From: an uncultured Clostridia bacterium | GTDB lineage: Bacteria > Bacillota > Clostridia > UBA1381 | Direction of reading: 5' to 3' | DNA length: 11,377 nucleotides | NCBI GenBank assembly: GCA_934454035.1 | Contig: CAKSFY010000067.1 | Span: forward strand, 1-11,377 | In this document: positions 1-6,185 of the stretch, in pieces | Layout of the letters: each line of letters opens with the position of its first letter | Numbering within the stretch: the first letter of the stretch is position 1 | Notes under the pieces: generated by a model | What the model was told of the DNA's origin: nothing | Seen by the model: the letters and a program-made list of their open reading frames with translations, nothing else | Databases searched by the model: none | Made by a program: the position numbers and the translations under genes

Positions 1-216
1 ATCCGGGTCAAACCGCTCATTTGCTTAAAGCACACCCATGCACGCAACCTGATAAATATCATCATACTCAATACCGCGGTTAATAAACTTCCTTGACAAT
101 ATCTGTGCAATATACAAATATTTTTTAAGCAGCTCATCTCTTATTTTTTTGTCCTTTGTCCGCTTATATTCGGCGAACAGTTCATATTCGGTGGTGGTTT
201 GTTTTGCGATAGCCAT
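1..216 (-). pseudogene. Sigma-70 family RNA polymerase sigma factor (SigB/F/G type), N-terminal part, interrupted by an in-frame TAA and cut by the window edge
   Basis: The 63 codons from the ATG at 216 encode sigma region 2.1-2.2 of a SigB/F/G-like sigma factor: a LFAEYKRTKDK start, then RDELLKKYLYIAQILSRKF, then the region 2.2 motif EYDDIYQVACMGVL. A TAA stop follows at 25-27. Reading on in the same frame to base 1 gives ANERFDPD, which is what follows the lysine in sigma factors with a GLxKAxxRFDPD motif. The stop therefore sits where a conserved lysine codon is expected; AAA to TAA is a single base change. A strong ribosome site (GAGAGGGG, 225-232, 8 nt spacing) precedes the ATG. The gene follows the membrane-protein gene by 24 bp and is probably cotranscribed with it. 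A sequencing error, a true nonsense mutation or readthrough cannot be told apart here. The rest of the gene (regions 2.3 to 4) lies outside the window. Confidence 0.8.
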
Positions 217-240
217 AACCGCCGCCCCTCTCTGTTATAT

Positions 241-936
241 TTATCTTTTCATTAATATATAATTAGCTGCGTCAAAGCTTGCCTTTTGAATTGCTTCTGC
301 CTTTTCTTTATCCTCGTTTTCACGAATAACCCTCACTGCGATATACAATTCCTCATCTTTTGCAAAATCCGCGTCCGTAAAAATATTCGGCGTCGGAATT
401 TTCACAAAATACTTTTCGCCGAAACCCTCTGCCCTTTCGCACGCTTTATTTTCCTCCGAAAGCCACGAATCAGCTTCCGAAAACATACCCTGAGCCAGTT
501 CGTTTGCATACCATCCGTTCATTTGCGCTTTGTTTACAATAAATGCAAAAGAATCGCCCATTTGAAGTTCAAACATTTTTTTTGTTTCTATTGCCATTGT
601 ATACTCTGCATCTTTGCTTGTTCCAAGTGAAGTCTCCGTCTGTGCTCCCGATGTAAGCACCTGAAAAAACACGTCCGTTTTTCCGTTCCCGTTCACATCC
701 GGAACTGCCGATTCCAGTTCAGAACTAATTTTTTCAAGTTGGCTTTCTCCTGCCGAATATGTTCCCATATATGTAACCGAAATATCGTAATTGGTTTTCG
801 TTACCGCCTGATAAACTGTTACACCGGCAATAAGTAAAACAAATCCTCCTGCAAGGACATGAAGTTTATAATATTCCCAAAACCATTCCCACCAGCCTTT
901 TGTAAAACGTTTGGGCACTGTTCCGTATTTTTCCAT
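241..936 (-). CDS. Single-pass membrane protein of unknown function with a calcium-loop-like motif
   Basis: The 231-residue product has a short cytoplasmic N-terminus rich in Trp/Tyr and basic residues (about 1-25, with GWWEWFWEYYK at 14-24). One membrane helix follows at about 27-45, then an extracytoplasmic domain of about 185 residues. Basic residues before the helix predict an N-in, C-out orientation. At 80-88 the domain carries DVNGNGKTD, which resembles the first half of an EF-hand or dockerin calcium loop. I recognise the general architecture from uncharacterised Clostridia proteins but no named family. The ATG is supported by AGAGAGG 6 nt upstream. It lies directly upstream of the sigma-factor gene, and its topology is that of membrane anti-sigma factors, but no recognisable anti-sigma domain is visible in the short N-terminus, so that role is speculation. 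Its leader holds a promoter and a terminator (see those entries), which suggests expression by attenuation or readthrough. Confidence 0.85.
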   Translation of the reverse strand: MEKYGTVPKRFTKGWWEWFWEYYKLHVLAGGFVLLIAGVTVYQAVTKTNYDISVTYMGTYSAGESQLEKISSELESAVPDVNGNGKTDVFFQVLTSGAQTETSLGTSKDAEYTMAIETKKMFELQMGDSFAFIVNKAQMNGWYANELAQGMFSEADSWLSEENKACERAEGFGEKYFVKIPTPNIFTDADFAKDEELYIAVRVIRENEDKEKAEAIQKASFDAANYILMKR

Positions 937-955
937 TTTGTATCCTCTCTTAACT

Positions 956-993
956 AAAAAAACAAATCGAAACAGGTGTCCTCTTTCGATTTG
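956..993 (-). terminator. Intrinsic terminator within the leader of the membrane-protein gene
   Basis: The arms 963-972 and 984-993 form a perfect 10-bp stem. The 11-nt loop can add three more pairs (AGG with CCT) across one G-G mismatch. On the minus strand the stem is followed at once by seven T residues (956-962). It ends 19 nt before the ATG at 936 and lies downstream of the promoter at 1029-1057. It can therefore end transcripts from the GH13 gene and also those from that promoter. Confidence 0.85.
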
Positions 994-1028
994 CTTTCCG
1001 TTTATTCACACTCTGTATCTATGCTTTT

Positions 1029-1057
1029 ATTATATCCCAACATAAATTTTTTGTCAA
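1029..1057 (-). promoter_or_regulatory. Consensus sigma-A promoter for the membrane-protein/sigma operon
   Basis: TTGACA (complement of 1052-1057) and TATAAT (complement of 1029-1034) are separated by exactly 17 bp. It begins 14 bp after the GH13 stop codon. The expected transcription start is near 1022, giving a leader of about 86 nt to the ATG at 936. The intrinsic terminator at 956-993 lies inside that leader. Confidence 0.88.
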
Positions 1058-1070
1058 GATGAATAACAGT

Positions 1071-2645
1071 TTATTTACATTTAGTTAATATTACAAAGCT
1101 TGCTTCGGGCAAAGTAATTTTGCTGTCATCAATCCTTGCGGACTTATTCTGCATTTTGACCTTAAACTTTGAAAAATCATATTCAAACTCCTGGTTTTTC
1201 CCACTCGGATTAATACATATTATATATTCACTGTCCTCAGCCGTACGTTTGTAAATAAGCGGGTAGCCGCCGTATCTGCGATTAAGAAATTCTATTTTTC
1301 CGTCTGCCGAAAGTGCTTTTTCTGACTTTCTCAGCGCAATAAGTCTTTTCATAGTATTAAGAAGCGAATTATCATCCGCCGCCTGACTTTCTACATTTAC
1401 TCCGTTTTCATTTACTGGGAGATAAAGCATATCCGAATCCGCCTCGGAAAAACCTGCATTTTTTCCGTTTTTCCATTGCATCGGAGTTCTTGAACCGGTA
1501 CGCTCAAAACCACCCTCTTTGGACGGAATATCCTTAATATATTCCATACCTATTTCATCTCCGTAATACACAAACGGCACACCGGGCATAGTCATAATAA
1601 AAGCATATACACACTCAAGGTCATCCTTGTCCCTTTTGTAGCTGATTCTCTGCAAGTCATGATTTCCCGTCGGAATTGAAATATAACCTATATCCTTTGT
1701 TTTTTCATACTCGTTAAGATAATCGCTGAGAAAATCTTCAATATTTCCGTTGCCGTCCTTATCAAAAAATGTGTGACCGAGAAACAAATCGTTTATGCTT
1801 CTTCCTTTTTCCGCTCTGAATAACTTTGTATACGCCGGAAGAACGCAATGAATAAGAAAATCAATATGAAATCCTGCCGGTATTGCGGCTTTTGGGTCTG
1901 ACCATTCGGAAATAAGCACACACTCCGGATACTTTTCGTCAAAAACTTTTCTTATTCCGTTCCAGAATTTTTTAATTCCAGAGCCGTCATAATCATTTTT
2001 AATCAACGACGGTGCCATATCTACTCTGAATCCGTCTGCTCCGGCATTTATCCAAAAATCAATTATATTTAAAAGCTCGTTTTTTGTTGCAATACAATCG
2101 GGATGCTCGGGCGGAAGCTGCCACGACGGGTCGTCAATATTGGCAAATCCGTAATTTAAAGCCGGCTGACAGTAAAAGAAGTTTTTCATATACTGACCGT
2201 TTCTGTTGCCGAAACCGCCGATAAATTCCGGTGTATTGCCCTTCATCCAGCTGTCTGTCCAGATATACCTGTTTGAAAATTCATTTTTCTCTGCTTCAGC
2301 GGATTTTTTAAACCATTCACATTCCATAGATGTATGACCTGCAACCAAATCAATGCAAACCTTAATTCCTTTTTTATGCGCTTCATTGCACAGGTTTTTA
2401 AAATCATCAATTGTTCCATACCTTTTTGCGACCTTATAATAGTCGGTTACATCATAGCCGGCATCATTAAACGGAGATTCATAAAACGGATTCAGCCAAA
2501 GCGCCGTGTATCCCATATCAAAAATATAATCCAGCTTTTGGCAGATTCCGTTCAAATCTCCTATTCCGTCATTGTTCGAGTCATAAAAAGACTGCGGATA
2601 AATATTATAAAAGACTGCTTTTTCAAGCCAATTCGGTTTAATCAT
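1071..2645 (-). CDS. GH13 alpha-amylase family glycoside hydrolase (alpha-glucosidase/oligo-glucosidase-like)
   Basis: This 524-residue enzyme has no signal peptide, so it should act in the cytoplasm on imported alpha-glucosides. GH13 landmarks appear in order: N-terminal VFYNIYPQSF; a calcium-type loop DSNNDGIGD (22-30); region I DLVAGHTS (99-106); region II GFRVDM with nucleophile Asp209; region III LISEW with acid/base Glu247; region IV GNHD with Asp330. The GSRTPMQW segment (384-391) is typical of oligo-1,6-glucosidase and trehalose-synthase relatives. A beta-sandwich-like tail fills about 440-524. Residues 295-303 (DKDGNGNIE) look like half an EF-hand. All three catalytic carboxylates are present, so it is probably active; the exact linkage cannot be read from sequence. 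The ATG has GGAGG 7 nt upstream. It lies downstream of an AraC regulator and has its own strong promoter. The nearby ROK kinase could phosphorylate the released glucose. Confidence 0.93.
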   Translation of the reverse strand: MIKPNWLEKAVFYNIYPQSFYDSNNDGIGDLNGICQKLDYIFDMGYTALWLNPFYESPFNDAGYDVTDYYKVAKRYGTIDDFKNLCNEAHKKGIKVCIDLVAGHTSMECEWFKKSAEAEKNEFSNRYIWTDSWMKGNTPEFIGGFGNRNGQYMKNFFYCQPALNYGFANIDDPSWQLPPEHPDCIATKNELLNIIDFWINAGADGFRVDMAPSLIKNDYDGSGIKKFWNGIRKVFDEKYPECVLISEWSDPKAAIPAGFHIDFLIHCVLPAYTKLFRAEKGRSINDLFLGHTFFDKDGNGNIEDFLSDYLNEYEKTKDIGYISIPTGNHDLQRISYKRDKDDLECVYAFIMTMPGVPFVYYGDEIGMEYIKDIPSKEGGFERTGSRTPMQWKNGKNAGFSEADSDMLYLPVNENGVNVESQAADDNSLLNTMKRLIALRKSEKALSADGKIEFLNRRYGGYPLIYKRTAEDSEYIICINPSGKNQEFEYDFSKFKVKMQNKSARIDDSKITLPEASFVILTKCK

Positions 2646-2705
2646 TTTCTTTCCTCCGTTTAAATTTATACTGCCATATTAATATTATTATCTACCTCAA
2701 ATCGA

Positions 2706-2734
2706 ATTATATCATAACGCAAAATATATGTCAA
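2706..2734 (-). promoter_or_regulatory. Consensus sigma-A promoter of the GH13 gene
   Basis: TTGACA (complement of 2729-2734) and TATAAT (complement of 2706-2711) are spaced by 17 bp. A TG one base before the -10 gives an extended -10 as well. The promoter lies between the AraC stop and the GH13 start and implies a leader of about 50-55 nt. So strong a core promoter next to a regulator gene suggests control by repression or strong constitutive expression. Confidence 0.88.
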
Positions 2735-2749
2735 CACGACAAATTCGTG
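2735..2749 (-). promoter_or_regulatory. Short inverted repeat abutting the -35 box (possible operator)
   Basis: CACGA (2735-2739) and TCGTG (2745-2749) form a 5-bp inverted repeat with a 5-bp centre, directly adjacent to the -35 hexamer of the GH13 promoter and 2 bp from the AraC stop codon. The position suits an operator. A 5-bp arm can arise by chance, and AraC proteins often prefer direct repeats. No T-tract follows, so it is not a terminator. Confidence 0.3.
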
Positions 2750-2751
2750 AA

Positions 2752-3594
2752 TTATTCTTTTTTACGATATTCCCCGGGAGATATTTTATATATTTCCCGG
2801 AAATGACTGTAAAATAGTTTTTTATCTTTATAACCGCATTGATGCATAATAGACTCTACCGATTCACTGTTGTTTTTTAAAAGCGCCGCAGCTTTATTAA
2901 TTCTTTTTTCTTTGACGTAAGTGCAAAAACTTTTGCCGCACTGCTGTTTCAAAAGACGGCTGAAATATGCAGGGTTATAAAAACTTTTTGCCGCTATATC
3001 CGCAAGATGGATTTTTTCCGAGCAATGTTCGTCAATATAATTAAGTATATCGGGCATGATTTCTCTAAGCTCATTCCCGGAGTGAAGTTTCCTTAAAATA
3101 TACGTAAATAAAATTCTTATATATCCGCCCAAAGCCGATTTATACCCTATTTTTTTATTTTTGTATTCAAGTACCATCATGTCGATAATTTCGTCGGTTT
3201 CCTCACGCTCCTTGCCCGAAAAACGAACACATTGCATATCGATTTTTTTCATTTCGGAAAATTCCGCGAACATACTGTGCGCAAACATTTCCATAATACT
3301 TTCCGAATCAATCAGTTCATTGCTCAAAAACTGTGGGTCAAGCAAAATGTTTACAAAACGGATTTTATCATTTACTATACAGCTGTGCGTCTGTCCTACA
3401 GAAATAAAGATTAAATCCCCGTGCGACACATCATATGCTTCATTATCGATTATATGCGTTCCGCTGCCTGACAAAATATATACAAGCTCTATAAAATCAT
3501 GCTTGTGTTCCTTTTCCGGCATGACCGCTTCATGTACTCTGATTGTAATATTTTCATTTTTATTAATCTCTTTTTCTTTTTTAAATAAATGCAT
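2752..3594 (-). CDS. AraC family transcriptional regulator with N-terminal cupin domain
   Basis: The 280-residue protein has the usual two-domain layout. An N-terminal cupin-like sensor spans about 15-90, with HKHDFIELVYILSGSG at 30-45 and a GDLIFISVGQTHS strand at 59-71. A C-terminal double helix-turn-helix spans about 180-280. The second half shows the family signature: FSRLLKQQCGKSF (211-223), then a CGYKDKKLFYSHFREIYKISPGEYR run at about 253-277. Such proteins bind a sugar or related ligand through the cupin and activate or repress nearby sugar genes. The obvious target is the GH13 gene 106 bp downstream. The ATG has GGAG 6 nt upstream. A strong terminator ends only 20 nt before the start, and I see no good promoter between them, so its transcription may depend on readthrough from the ROK operon or a weak internal promoter. 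Confidence 0.92.
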   Translation of the reverse strand: MHLFKKEKEINKNENITIRVHEAVMPEKEHKHDFIELVYILSGSGTHIIDNEAYDVSHGDLIFISVGQTHSCIVNDKIRFVNILLDPQFLSNELIDSESIMEMFAHSMFAEFSEMKKIDMQCVRFSGKEREETDEIIDMMVLEYKNKKIGYKSALGGYIRILFTYILRKLHSGNELREIMPDILNYIDEHCSEKIHLADIAAKSFYNPAYFSRLLKQQCGKSFCTYVKEKRINKAAALLKNNSESVESIMHQCGYKDKKLFYSHFREIYKISPGEYRKKE

Positions 3595-3614
3595 AAAAAA
3601 CTCCGCCCCAAAGT

Positions 3615-3658
3615 AAAAAACCGCATAAAAAGCGTAAAAACACTTTTTATGCAGTTTT
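3615..3658 (-). terminator. Intrinsic terminator of the peptidase/ROK kinase operon
   Basis: The arms 3617-3632 and 3643-3658 pair as a 16-bp stem with one U-G wobble. Three further inner pairs close a four-base loop. On the minus strand the stem runs into six T residues (3615-3620). It begins 8 bp after the ROK kinase stop codon. Confidence 0.92.
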
Positions 3659-3665
3659 AAAAATA

Positions 3666-4607
3666 CTATTCTCTTGCCGCCAAAGCCGCTCCGATTATGC
3701 CTGCCTCGTTAAACAATGTCGCAATACTGATTTCGGTTTTTTTCATATATCTGTTATACTGATGCTTATTCACATATTCGATAATCGGGTTAAGGAGATA
3801 ATCTCCCTCTTTACTTATTCCGCCGCCGATAACAAGCTTTTCCGGCTGGAAAATATTAATCATTCCGTTAATTCCGTCTGCCACATATGTCACATACTTA
3901 TCAACTACCGCCTGCGCAGCTGCGTCTCCTTCTTTTGCCGCCATGAATGCGGTTCTTCCGCTTACCTTGCCCTCTTTGTCAGCCAATTTATGCATCAGGC
4001 TTTCCGGGTGCTTATCCATCGCTTCCTTTGTCTGTCTTATAAGCGCGGTCACCGATGCATATGCCTCCCAACAGCCGTTATTGCCGCAGGTACACGGCAC
4101 TCCGTCATGAACCAAAGTAACATGACCCAACTCTCCTCCGACTCCGTTAAAGCCTCTGTAAATCTTTTTGTTTATGATTACGCCTCCGCCTACACCGGTT
4201 CCGAGTGTAATAAACAAAAAGTCCTCTACATCGCCGCCGTTTATAACATATTCGCCGTATGCAGCCGCATTTGCGTCATTTTCTATGTTAACCGGCAAAT
4301 CAATATGCTTTCTGAGTTCTTCCGCAAGCGGAGTGTGATCCATATTAATATTGTTTGAATATGCGACAACTCCGTTTTTATTGTCAATTGATCCCGGACT
4401 GCCTATACCGATAGCTTTTATATCCTTAATTGAAAGTCCTGCAGCTTTTGTGATTTTAATACACAAATCCGCCATATCCTTTACAATTTCGGAATAATGA
4501 CGCTGATTCAATGTAGGAACACTGTCCTGAGTCAAAATTTTTCCGTTTTCGTCAACAACACCGGCAGCAATATTTGTGCCGCCCAAATCTACTCCGATAT
4601 AATACAT
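3666..4607 (-). CDS. ROK family sugar kinase (probable glucokinase)
   Basis: This 313-residue protein matches bacterial ROK glucokinases in length and motifs. It has an N-terminal phosphate-binding DLGGTN (7-12), GIGSPGSID (67-75), the catalytic-base motif ENDANAAA (109-116, Asp111) and GTGVGGG (136-142). The full ROK zinc signature spans 158-181, with His162, Cys172, Cys174 and Cys179. A second nucleotide-binding GGG lies at 261-263. It would phosphorylate glucose, or a related hexose, with ATP in the cytoplasm and so pass sugar released by the GH13 enzyme into glycolysis. Not every ROK protein is a glucokinase and substrate cannot be fixed from motifs; there is no DNA-binding domain, so it is not a ROK repressor. 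The ATG has AGGAG 8 nt upstream. It follows the secreted peptidase gene by 13 bp, hence an operon, and is closed by the terminator at 3615-3658. Confidence 0.93.
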   Translation of the reverse strand: MYYIGVDLGGTNIAAGVVDENGKILTQDSVPTLNQRHYSEIVKDMADLCIKITKAAGLSIKDIKAIGIGSPGSIDNKNGVVAYSNNINMDHTPLAEELRKHIDLPVNIENDANAAAYGEYVINGGDVEDFLFITLGTGVGGGVIINKKIYRGFNGVGGELGHVTLVHDGVPCTCGNNGCWEAYASVTALIRQTKEAMDKHPESLMHKLADKEGKVSGRTAFMAAKEGDAAAQAVVDKYVTYVADGINGMINIFQPEKLVIGGGISKEGDYLLNPIIEYVNKHQYNRYMKKTEISIATLFNEAGIIGAALAARE

Positions 4608-4620
4608 TTTTTTCTCTCCT

Positions 4621-5607
4621 CTAATTCTTTTTTATTGCTTGTATAAAATCAAAGTCATGCAGATTATATTTTTTCAGGCATGTCTTATCAAATGTAACAT
4701 TCTCGCTTGTCTCATATGCAGGCTCATTAAAATAAATTTCATCACCCGAATATCCCACCGCATACAAAGTATGCGGATAAACTGTATATCTTACCATTAC
4801 GCCCTGCGGATTTTTGTCAAGTGCTTCTTTTAAAGCTCTTACTGCGTCCTCATCCGTTTCAGCCTTGACATATGTAGCGCCCTTCCATGATTCGTATCTT
4901 TGGAACAAATCAGAGTTTTCGTCTATAGCAGGCGTAAATGACACATTAAATTTATCGGTGATTTTGGCATGCTGCATAAATGCACCCGATGAGCCGCTTT
5001 CTTTATTAACTGCCGCAACCATATCCGGAGTTACAACTGTTTCAAGCGTTTCGGTAAGCGCCATTGCATAAGCGCAAACCCAGCAATATCCGCCTCCGCC
5101 GTTTTCAAAACCCCATTCGGTCTGCTTTTGTGAAAAGAATACCTTCTTATCGGGCGACCAGGCAATATCCTGCTTTTTATCATCATCGGCGGTTTTTTCC
5201 GTGAATATATCTATATTCCCCGTTTGGGCATCCCACTTTACTTCAGCTTCCACAACCTCCGCAACATTCCGAAGCGGCAGATATGTAAGTCCATTTTTAA
5301 GCTGCGGTGCCTCGGTAAGGATTATATCCTTGCCGTTTATTTTCGCTTCATTTTCTCCGACCGATGCACGAAACTCAAAATCATCATTCCAAAGTACCAG
5401 CGAACGCGTATCCGAAAACCATATTATGCCGAGTCCCAATGCTTCGGCAATATCTCTTATGGGCACCATGGTGGAATCATTTATTACTATAGAATTATCT
5501 ATGGTTTTTTTTATCTCTCCGTGAACAGTTATCTTTTCGGCAGCGAATGCTGCTGTCCCCTGCATAAGCAAAGCCGCAGCCAGTGCCGCCGATATAAGTC
5601 TCTTCAT
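4621..5607 (-). CDS. Secreted stalk-domain (copper amine oxidase N-like) protein with papain-fold/C39-like cysteine peptidase domain
   Basis: Starting at the ATG at 5607 gives 328 residues. A TTG two codons upstream (5613) is also open, but the Shine-Dalgarno spacing favours the ATG. A signal peptide (MKRLISAALAAALLMQG, cleavage near AFA-A) directs export. Numbering from the TTG, about 28-137 is a copper-amine-oxidase N-terminal-like stalk domain, with MVPIRDIAEALG and YLPLRNVAEVV as its two repeated hallmarks. The second half resembles papain-fold C39-like peptidases: YCWVCAYAMAL (176-186) supplies a likely nucleophile Cys177 followed by Trp, and HTLYAVGYSGDEIYFNEP (281-298) supplies His281. 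The usual Asp of the NDP motif is Glu297 here. Activity is therefore likely but unproven, and Cys180 is a second candidate. Target unknown. The promoter is at 5645-5673 and the ROK kinase gene follows 13 bp downstream. Confidence 0.85.
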   Translation of the reverse strand: MKRLISAALAAALLMQGTAAFAAEKITVHGEIKKTIDNSIVINDSTMVPIRDIAEALGLGIIWFSDTRSLVLWNDDFEFRASVGENEAKINGKDIILTEAPQLKNGLTYLPLRNVAEVVEAEVKWDAQTGNIDIFTEKTADDDKKQDIAWSPDKKVFFSQKQTEWGFENGGGGYCWVCAYAMALTETLETVVTPDMVAAVNKESGSSGAFMQHAKITDKFNVSFTPAIDENSDLFQRYESWKGATYVKAETDEDAVRALKEALDKNPQGVMVRYTVYPHTLYAVGYSGDEIYFNEPAYETSENVTFDKTCLKKYNLHDFDFIQAIKKN

Positions 5608-5618
5608 TTGCAAATCAA

Positions 5619-5624
5619 TCCTTT
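5619..5624 (-). promoter_or_regulatory. Ribosome binding site deciding the start of the stalk-domain peptidase
   Basis: AAAGGA ends 11 nt before the ATG at 5607 but only 5 nt before the TTG at 5613. Aligned to the full AGGAGG anti-sequence, the ATG has about 9 nt of spacing and the TTG about 3 nt. The ATG is therefore the better start. Confidence 0.6.
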
Positions 5625-5644
5625 ATTTGTCAATATACCATATA

Positions 5645-5673
5645 ATAATATATTAAAATGTTAAAAAAGTCAA
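5645..5673 (-). promoter_or_regulatory. Sigma-A promoter of the peptidase/ROK kinase operon
   Basis: TTGACT (complement of 5668-5673) and TATTAT (complement of 5645-5650) are spaced by 17 bp. They lie in the 94-bp AT-rich gap after the thioesterase stop. The predicted start is about 30 nt upstream of the ATG at 5607. No terminator is visible for the upstream thioesterase gene, so readthrough into this operon is possible. Confidence 0.75.
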
Positions 5674-5701
5674 TACATTTGCCTATATCTGTAATATATT
5701 T

Positions 5702-6169
5702 TTAATAATGCTCCTTCATTCTCATCTTCCGAAGTTCATTTCTTTTCTTTCCTGCTTCCCACAAAGCCTTGTCCTCCTCTGTTTCGAGAATAAGTCCCGG
5801 CACTTCTGTCGGAATTTGATTTTCGTCCAAAGCAACCATTACGACATACGCTTCATTTATCAGCCGTTTTGTACCGTCCATGTTCTCAACAAAGGTCTTT
5901 ACCTGAATTTCCATTGAGGTTCTGCCGACATAAGTTACTCTCCCTTTCAGTGATAGAACTTCGTTCTGATATGCAGGCTTTTTAAACTGCAGCGTATCAA
6001 CGACAACGGTTGTGACATTGCAGCCGGAGTGACGGCGCGCCGTTACCCCGGCAACAATATCTATCCATTCCATTAATGTTCCGCCGAAAAGTCTGTTGTA
6101 TCCGTTCATGTTCGCCTTAGTCAAAAGCTGAACCTGCTCTGTATATGAATCCGATGCTTTTTTATCCAT
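5702..6169 (-). CDS. Acyl-CoA thioesterase, hotdog fold (YciA/BACH type)
   Basis: The 155-residue protein is a single hotdog domain of the acyl-CoA hydrolase type, close to the usual length for this family. The conserved helix segment NRLFGGTLMEWIDIVAG (25-41) carries the Asn, Gly-Gly and Asp (Asp37) expected in the active-site region. The central beta segment about 57-90 (VDTLQFKKPAYQNEV, then GRVTYVGRTSMEI) is typical of this group. It would hydrolyse acyl-CoA to free acid and CoA in the cytoplasm; chain-length preference cannot be read. A charged C-terminal tail (about 130-155) is rich in Lys/Arg/Glu. The ATG at 6169 has only a modest AAAGG about 12 nt upstream. It follows the zinc-ribbon gene by 16 bp, so both are probably transcribed from the promoter at 6610-6638. 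Confidence 0.9.
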   Translation of the reverse strand: MDKKASDSYTEQVQLLTKANMNGYNRLFGGTLMEWIDIVAGVTARRHSGCNVTTVVVDTLQFKKPAYQNEVLSLKGRVTYVGRTSMEIQVKTFVENMDGTKRLINEAYVVMVALDENQIPTEVPGLILETEEDKALWEAGKKRNELRKMRMKEHY

Positions 6170-6185
6170 ATGGTGATTTGCCTTT

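Noticed and set aside
2328..2351. Region I of the GH13 enzyme has Gly where most GH13 enzymes have Asn (DLVAGHTS), considered as an inactivating change.
   Set aside because: The nucleophile, acid/base and third carboxylate are all present, and I recall similar Gly-His forms in related GH13 proteins, so loss of activity is not supported.
2676..2685. Perfect 10-bp palindrome ATATTAATAT in the GH13 leader, considered as an operator.
   Set aside because: It is made only of A and T in an AT-rich spacer, where such palindromes are expected by chance.
2698..2706. The 9-mer CAAATCGAA occurs both here in the GH13 leader and in the terminator stem at 963-971, considered as a shared regulatory element.
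   Set aside because: A 9-base match between two AT-rich leaders is weak; in the second case the sequence is explained by the terminator stem.
3762..4358. Long open frames on the plus strand opposite the kinase, peptidase and ligase genes.
   Set aside because: They lie antisense to well-identified genes, have no recognisable domains or ribosome sites, and are products of codon bias.
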